Shown here piece by piece: positions 57,401 to 64,000 of a stretch of DNA of 64,000 bases. The stretch is from the NCBI GenBank assembly GCA_025093555.1, contig JAIWNF010000002.1:744001-808000 (forward strand). Direction: 5' to 3'. Numbering within the stretch: the stretch's first letter is position 1; the number at the start of each line of letters is the position of its first letter. Position numbers and translations under genes: made by a program. Source of the DNA: Circinella umbellata. Taxonomy: Eukaryota; Mucoromycota; Mucoromycetes; Mucorales; Lichtheimiaceae. The notes beneath the pieces were generated by a model, which worked only from the letters and a program-made list of their open reading frames with translations, searched no databases and had not been told where the DNA came from.

Positions 57401-59085
57401 GATCTCATTCCCAATAACATTTGTTACTTTATCTATCTATCTCTCTTTTTCTCTCTCCATTATCTATCAATCTTTCCCCCCCTTCTCTTCCTTTATTAGG
57501 AAGAAAGAAATTGGTGTTACAGAATATATTCCCCCCCCCTTTATTTGTTTTGATTATTAGGTCAAACATAATCATATATATGCAAACGCCTTTGATTTTT
57601 TTTTTTTGTTGTTGGTAACGGTTTCCATGGTGATCGATATTCATTTTTTGTTACAGCTTGATAATTTTTTTTATGAGTTTTTTTCCTTCAGAAAAAGCCA
57701 AAATAAAAATAATAGATTGAAAAGTTATCTTATCCATCCATTCACCCCATTTTGAAAAATAGTTTGAATGGTTACAATCATTATTATTATGCAGAACTAT
57801 AATTTAGTGCGTTACCAAAAAAAAAAAAAAAATTGATTGACCGTTCTTCACAACATTGCATAAAACTTTTGTTCTCTTTATTCAAAAAGAAAACGAGTTG
57901 TCTTCAACCATAACCCAATTTTTTTTTTTTACAAAATATTTTTATTTTATTTTTAGTATTCAATGGACTCGTATTTTTTTTTACAACTTGGTAGCTATGG
58001 TAATAGATTTATTTTCCCTAGCTTTCAGAAATTCGCCCTCCCCTCCCCCTCTTTTCCGGGAAAAGTGAATGTCCACCGAAAGGGTTTAAGAAAAATTTCT
58101 TTGGAAAGAAAGAAAAAAAAAAAAAGAAAAAGAGACAAAAATGAGACAATAAAAAAAAATAGCTTATCGATCAAAAGATAAGGTGGAGTTGTTAAAACCA
58201 AGTAAAAAAAAGACAGTAAAGAGAAAAAAGTTGTTCATATAGTATCTATATATACTACATTTTTGACCCAATGGTAATCAGGCCCCACATAACAGGGAAA
58301 AAAAAGAAAAGTAGTAGTAGTGGGTACTAGTATATCAAGTTTCTTAATTTGATTCCTTCATTATACTCTATATTACGGTTTACAATGATAATTGAAACCT
58401 CAACATTATGTTTTTTAGATGTGAATAATAATAATAATAAAGCATAACAACTCTTTTATTTATTTACATTCTCCAAAATAATAAAAATAACAACTCGTCT
58501 TTCAATCATAAAAAAAAAATTTTGGCGCTTTTTTTTTTTTTAAAACCATTCCACCCCTCTCTTTCTCTCTCTGTATTTAAAAAAGAAGCATATTTTTTCA
58601 TTATAAGAATTATATCTGTGGGCTTTTTTAAGGGGTTGAGATGAATCAAAGTGTTGATACAAGAGAAGTCAGGAAAGGAGAAGAAAATAATACCACGGAG
58701 AGTGAGAACAATGATATATATTTTTAGGGTATAAATGAAAAAGGTATAATCAATCTCTATTATGGAACATATTCCAAAAGATTATCATTAGCTTATAGGG
58801 AAAACCCTTGAATTTGAATGCCCGAACTGTAAAACGACTACCCTATTTAGAAAGACAAGATTTTTTTTTTTTTAATCCCGTTGATTTCATGCCGTCGCAA
58901 TTTTTTTTTTGAAATGTTGGATTACAATTAAACCCGTTCAACTTTTTTTTTTTTTTTTTGTATAAATACCGAATCATTCATTTTCTTCTCTTTTTCTTTT
59001 TTTTTTTCTCTCTTTTTCACATTACATTTTTCATTCTCTCTCTCATTTTCATATTTTACATTTCATACATTACTCTTTATATAAT
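48421..59085. other. Long gene-poor spacer (~10.7 kb)
   Basis: No ORF above background and none with recognisable domains. Contents: many poly-A/T tracts, C9 and G9 runs (52277-52287, 57532-57539), (GA)n at 57257-57276, a GTCGGGTA direct repeat at 53653-53660 and 53729-53736, and two X-box-like palindromes (separate entry). It could hold long non-coding transcripts; nothing in the sequence proves it. Confidence 0.45.
51295..51377. promoter_or_regulatory. Pair of RFX X-box-like palindromes
   Basis: GTTATCATAGCAAC (51295-51308) and GTTACCATAGCAAC (51364-51377), 69 bp apart, both fit the RFX-protein X-box pattern GTNRCC(0-3)RGYAAC or are one base from it. A further related GTAACCATG lies at 51280-51288. 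No gene starts nearby. Confidence 0.4.
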
Positions 59086-59446
59086 ATGCAAGCATACGGA
59101 TCAGCCGCAGTTCGAGCATTGAACGTTTCTTCTCGTTCTACTCAAAAGTATATGGTAGCAGCTTATTCTACCACAGCACAAATTCCCAAGCAAATCATCA
59201 ATGATAGTAATAATGAAACTCTTCGATACTTGGATCGTCTCAAGGATTCTGAAATTGAATTCCAAAGCAAGGGAGAACATGTCAGTGGTGACTTTTGGAA
59301 GACTGAACCCGGCAAATATACTCAAAAACCTTTTGATGTAAGTTTTCTTTTTCTTTTGATCCCTCATTTCGTGAGAAAAAAAAAAGGTGAACTCATTCTT
59401 TTATTCTCTTCTTCCATTCTATTAGGCTGAACAAAAGGATAATTAA
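59086..59446 (+). CDS. Small probable mitochondrial protein, unrecognised
   Basis: Exons 59086-59337 and 59426-59446, donor gtaagt, phase 0; 90 aa. The N-terminus MQAYGSAAVRALNVSSRSTQ, followed by KYMVAAYSTTAQ, is rich in Ala, Ser, Arg and Lys without acids: a typical matrix-targeting presequence with a likely cleavage near AAYS. The mature part is acidic and hydrophilic (NNETLRYLDRLKDSEIEF, then FWKTEPGKYTQKPFD), with the last exon encoding only AEQKDN. A strong CT-rich leader lies directly upstream (58980-59050), as in highly expressed genes. It may be a small assembly factor or accessory subunit; no family is recognised. Confidence 0.7.
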
Positions 59447-62400
59447 AATTGTATATTAGCAATAAGTAATCCCCAAAAAATTCATTCACTATTTTCTAAA
59501 TCCTTTCCTCTCCCCATGGTGTCTTATTCTTTGTTTTATATGTCAAATTCATAGCATATATTTTATATATAGTTATATATAAGAAAAAAACCCCTTCCTT
59601 TTCCTATTTCATTGCCCCCCCTCCCCTTCATCCATCAAACAAAAGAAAAATAATCCGTATCATTATATATATAGTACTTATCACGTCTTCAAAAAAAAAA
59701 AAAAAGACTGAATCCGCCTTTTATCTTTTTTTTTCTTAGTCTCATCCCATTTTTGTATAATCTTTTCTTTTTTTTTTACATATAAATATATCTTTTTTCT
59801 TTTTACATATAATAATATTATTATTAATAAAAACACATATTCAAACTAAAAAAAATGATCATAATACTTACTAAGTATGGAAATTATGTTGTGGGATATA
59901 TAATTCTAACCTCAAAGAAAAATTCTGTTTGTTCTTAGTGTGTAATAATTAATCGTTTATCATATGATGTTTTTACCCTATTATTTTTTTTTCTCCCCCG
60001 CTTTCCACTTTTGTACCTCCCCTCAATTTTTTTTTTTTGCATCTGACAGAGCGTGATAATGCACATGGGTTTCGGAACGCCACCCTCTCTCTTATTATTA
60101 TTACAACCCTTTTAACATTTATTAGTTATTATCAACATTAAATAAAAATGTTTTTTATTGTTTAGAAAATAATAATGAAACGTTCAATCCATGTGAGAGT
60201 ACATGTTAACCACACTAAAAACTTTTTTCTTTTTTTCCCCACTCACACTCACAATGGGACAAAACTACCTCTCTTTTAAAAAACCGAATAAACCGGGAGA
60301 AACAAGAGAAAAAGTACTAAAATAGCGGGAAACGTGGGGTTATTTTGAAGCTGGAAACTACTGGTAAAAAATAAATAAACTTAAATCTCTACCCTTTCCT
60401 CCTCCTCCTCCTCCTCCCTCCCTCCTCTTCTCACTGAATAAAATAAAGAGAAATTCTGTAATAAATAATCAATTGAAAGGAAGGATAATTATTTAATGAA
60501 TGAACTTAATGACAAAGAATAAAAATATTTCTTTTTTGTTCACATTCCGATGACAATGACTCAGTATTTTTCTTCTTCTTCGTCTTCGTCGTTATCTGTT
60601 TTTTTATATATAAATGTCAAAATGATATAATAAACATCAATTCATCCCCGTATTCTCTTATTTAGAATCCTTTTTTTTAATTCGATCGTTCAATTTTTTA
60701 CTATAATTTTTCTACTTGTTCCTTTTTTTTTTTTTTTGGTTCCTTGATTTAGAATCAATCTTCCAAATCAGTGGAAAATTATTGGTTCAAGATTACATAA
60801 GTTTTTGAGGTTCAGCCATGTCCTTTGCGTGTTAGTCGGGAAGTACTTTTGCATATATACCGACCTTCCCCCCCAATGAATACTCACTTAAGGCGCTATA
60901 ATTAAAAGAATCATTTTTTTTTCAATGTCGTATATATATATATATAAATTTTTATAGTTTTTTTTAAAAAATAAGAAATAATAATAAGAATTTTGTAAAA
61001 AGAATTTTATTTAGAATAATAATAAAAAAAAAAGGTAGAAAATATTTTTAAATCAGAAAAAAAAAAAATCCTGAACTCAATTCTTTGTTTTTTCTCACGA
61101 AAGAACCAACTGCTTAGCCAGGTTTATAATAATTGAGTTTTATTTTCAATAATGGTTGATTTTTTGGGACACGGAATATTATATATCTAGTAGCTAAGAG
61201 GAATACTATTTCTTTTTTTTTTTTTTTTTTGTTCACTCATAATATATATTTTACTAAGCAGAGCTTTTAGATTGACTATTATCATTTGCGCCCGGGAAAG
61301 AAGACTCTTTATCAAAGTGGATTACAAAAAAAAAATGACTCGGTGAAATCGGGCTTCTTGATACAATTGCATGTATCTCTTCTCCCAATCTTTGTTTGCG
61401 AGTAAGTAGAAAGTAAAAACCAATGGGGGACAGAGGAGGTGAAAAAAAAAGCTACCAGTAAAAAAAAAAAATAAGTATCGTGGGAAATGTTTCTCTTATT
61501 TCCTAATTCTCGGATTCTTCTTATTTCTAAAACTGAAGATCACTGTCCCTAGCTGTTTAGATGCTATAAAGAGACTTTAAGAACCCTAAACGATAGTCCT
61601 TTATTGAGCTTATATTTATTTATTCTTAAAAATGAGGACTCATATTTAATTTTTTATATTATTCAATGGATAGATAAAAAGGTTGAATATAACATCATTC
61701 AATTATAGAATTGCACAATTAGTTACATATTATACATAAATATGGCGCAAGTTGCTTAATAATAATTGGAAAATGATCATAAGGTTTCATTGTTTCTCAC
61801 ATTACGTCAAAAATTGTCAATATTTTATCATCCTCTTTCCCCACACTTTTTACATTAATATATTATAAAGCACAAGTAAAGCTAAATCAAGCTTATCTAT
61901 TTGTTCTTAATACCCTTATTTGTATTAATAAAAAAAAAGTGAGTCATAATAATAATACGTATATTTGTGTCGATTCTATTTAATGAAGACTACTTAGTAA
62001 TAAACCAAACCAGTGAACAGATCATGGGAATTCCTGAATTTATTCGTGGGCTAGAATAATAATTGCTTGAGAGTAGATTCTTTTCTTATTAAAAATTGAA
62101 AAAAGGATATTACTTTTTATGAAGCATTTCATCTATATAGATAAAAAAGAGTATAGCTGTTGGTATATAAACTAGAGACAAAACTCTCTTGAAAATTTCG
62201 TGGTAATCAAAATATTTTTTTTTTCTTTAAGATTAAGAAAGGCTAGGTAATAGAGAGAGTTCTGCAAGGATAATTAATTAAAAGGCTTTACCTTACAAAT
62301 CATCTTATAAAATGAACCAATGAAAATTTCCAAGTTTTGGATAACTAGAAGGTTTGAATACTTCACTTTTTTTATAATGATTTGAATAATCAGATATTTT

Positions 62401-62466
62401 TTTTAGTACATAATTCAACACGACGTCGTTCTTTACTTTAAAAAAAGTGTCGGTTTTAATATTATT

Positions 62467-62503
<37 letters not shown>

Positions 62504-62940
62504 TATCTATCATACATCTCAAAACTAATAGAACTTCAATACAAAGGTTAGATGACATGATAACAAAGAATATTTTTTATTTTTCATGCAAATTAAATAT
62601 CCCAAAATGACACGTGATAATTGCATTATTGAAAGATTTTTGGATATTTGGGTAAAAAAAAACAATGGTAGTATATAACAAACTACCGCTTTTCTAGAGA
62701 TAAGCTTTCCTTCGAAATCCTTTTCAACGGCTTCCCCACAAATTATATTTCAAAGAATACACTTTTTTTTAGTAAATAGAGAGTTCAGTGATTCTCACGA
62801 TATTTCCATTCATAAATATATATCTTCCCAACCGATCCCACCGGATCAGTTAAAAAAACTTCTTTTTTTTTTACATGTACAATTTTAATAATAATAATAA
62901 AGATCTATTCAAATCTACAGTTTTCGTTTTTTTTTTTTTT
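59447..62940. other. 3.5-kb spacer, no gene
   Basis: Poly-A/T tracts (59691-59704, 60725-60738, 61206-61230), (CCT)n at 60400-60426, (TA)n at 60931-60945 and an adjoining (CT)n(CA)n at 62468-62503. No supported coding sequence. Confidence 0.5.
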
Positions 62941-63459
62941 TCAAAAATCAAGAACCATATCAAACCATGGATCAGGTCCATGCACCACTTGACTTTTTCC
63001 AAGATATTTAAAACCCACCGATTCATAAAGACCAACAAGGTTTTCTCGAGCAATAAGAGCAATACGATCATATTTTTTACTTTCTTTGAGTAATTGAATC
63101 CAATGGGTCATGAGTCGTGTAGCTACTTTTTGACGTCGTACTTGAGGATTCACACACACACTGTGTAAATAAACAATCTTGCCATTAGGATCATGGACCT
63201 TCATGGATTCATCAGTTACTAATGCTGTGGAGCCTAATGTAGTACACACAAACCCACCCAGTTCCTTGTTCTTGTTCTCTTCTTGTTCTAACCATCCTGT
63301 ATAGAATAGATGGGGATCACCATTAATAGCATAGTTTATACGATTGGCAATTTGGTCACGCGAGGCTGCTTCGTCAGGATGATACGATTGTGTTTCAATA
63401 TCAGAAATAATATCTAAATCAGTTAATGTGGCAGGTTTAAAAACTAATGGTATTGACAT
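62941..63459 (-). CDS. GNAT acetyltransferase, AANAT/polyamine acetyltransferase (PAA1)-like
   Basis: Intronless, 172 aa, ATG at 63459. The N-terminus FKPATLTDLDIISDIETQSY followed by HPDEAAS matches the arylalkylamine/serotonin N-acetyltransferase start ('E..ayP.dEAas'). LHSVCVNPQVRRQKVATRLM contains the acetyl-CoA loop (QVRRQKVA). The C-terminal ALIARENLVGLYESVGF and GPDPWFDMVLDF correspond to the AANAT 'GP..W.em' ending. These enzymes acetylate aryl-alkylamines or polyamines in the cytosol; yeast PAA1 is the closest functional analogue. Length fits the family (about 170-200 aa). Upstream is a G12-type run (63491-63502) and poly-A. Confidence 0.88.
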   Translation of the reverse strand: MSIPLVFKPATLTDLDIISDIETQSYHPDEAASRDQIANRINYAINGDPHLFYTGWLEQEENKNKELGGFVCTTLGSTALVTDESMKVHDPNGKIVYLHSVCVNPQVRRQKVATRLMTHWIQLLKESKKYDRIALIARENLVGLYESVGFKYLGKSQVVHGPDPWFDMVLDF

Positions 63460-64000
63460 GATCGCGTTTATAAAAAAAGAAAAAAAAAAAGGGGGGGGGG
63501 GGCGAAGGTTGGGGAAAAGAGAACTTTTTTTTATTATTATTATTATTGTCTCTTAACTGGGTATGAATCCCCCCCCCACTCCCAAATAAATGAACCTTAT
63601 TGTTTTTCAAGGCGTAACACCATGGTAACTTTTTCTATCTAGTATCTTATTGAAAATAAAAATATCTTGTATCCAAGGACAAAACCGACACATGGGTTGC
63701 TATGCAACTAATTATAGTTACTGTCGTTATAGAACAGTGTATATGTAAATAGATCTGCAATAAAATGGGACAACAACAATAAAGTGAAAATCACACAATT
63801 ATATATGTTTGAGCATCATGTTAAATTGTAAACGTGAAGAGAGAAAGGATTAATTATGTAAAAGTATATGTATAATGAGAGTCGTGCTAGCATTATAAAT
63901 ATTTCTCCTTTTCCTGAGAACATGGATATAACTATTTTTTTTCGAGGATGATGACCAAGAATTATATCAAATGCGGAGGGGAGGGAGAGAGAGAGAGAGA
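63460..64000. other. Upstream region of the AANAT-like gene, with X-box-like palindromes
   Basis: Holds G and C homopolymers (63491-63502, 63570-63577), (TTA)n (63531-63546), GTAACACCATGGTAAC (63614-63629), the perfect 13-bp palindrome GTTGCTATGCAAC (63696-63708) and a terminal (GA)n. No gene start is seen before the window ends. Confidence 0.5.

Noticed and set aside
57414..57644. ORFs around (CT)n and C/G runs
   Set aside because: Simple-repeat translations on both strands.

Overview
The window looks like nuclear DNA of an early-diverging filamentous fungus, most probably Mucoromycota (Mucorales-like). It is very AT-rich. Genes carry many short GT-AG introns (about 60-130 bp, often with a gtaagt-type donor). 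Homopolymer, (GA)n, (TA)n and (AAT)n tracts are everywhere, and the repeats resemble multi-exon transposon-associated genes of Mucorales. The placement is an inference from composition, intron style and gene families. No rRNA, tRNA or CRISPR was seen.

Region 1 (1-14 kb) is a transposon nest. It holds a perfect 223-bp-arm palindrome (428-897), a 1-kb element with short inverted termini, a pair of inverted ~300-bp repeats (2481-2774 and 11558-11862), and an almost textbook Tc1/mariner element (12230-13970). The ~9.4 kb framed by the inverted repeats contains a decayed 13-exon gene with PD-(D/E)XK-nuclease-like motifs, a Cys-rich ORF nested in one of its introns, and a 297-aa acidic ORF. I consider this composite the most interesting object here.

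Region 2 (15.8-25.1 kb) is a compact block of housekeeping and stress genes: a type II membrane O-fucosyltransferase-like protein; a 14-exon CHL1/DDX11-type Fe-S DNA helicase; a FEX/CrcB fluoride exporter; and, divergent from the exporter, a phosphinothricin-acetyltransferase-like GNAT enzyme.

Region 3 (25-31.4 kb) is a long spacer followed by a two-finger GATA transcription factor.

Region 4 (31.4-44 kb) is a second repeat-rich zone. It has three short elements with inverted termini, a degenerate minisatellite and several coding-like fragments without an intact gene.

Region 5 (44-64 kb) has the plasma-membrane H+-ATPase (PMA1 type) on the minus strand, an ~11-kb spacer with RFX X-box-like palindromes, a tiny probable mitochondrial protein gene (59.1 kb), another empty spacer, and an AANAT/PAA1-like acetyltransferase on the minus strand at 63 kb.

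Functionally the intact genes are unlinked single-copy fungal genes (glycosylation, sister-chromatid cohesion/DNA repair, fluoride and xenobiotic resistance, transcription, proton pumping, amine acetylation). The only arrangement suggesting shared control is the divergent FEX/GNAT pair, with 185 bp between start codons. Exon joins were worked out by hand from splice signals and reading-frame continuity.
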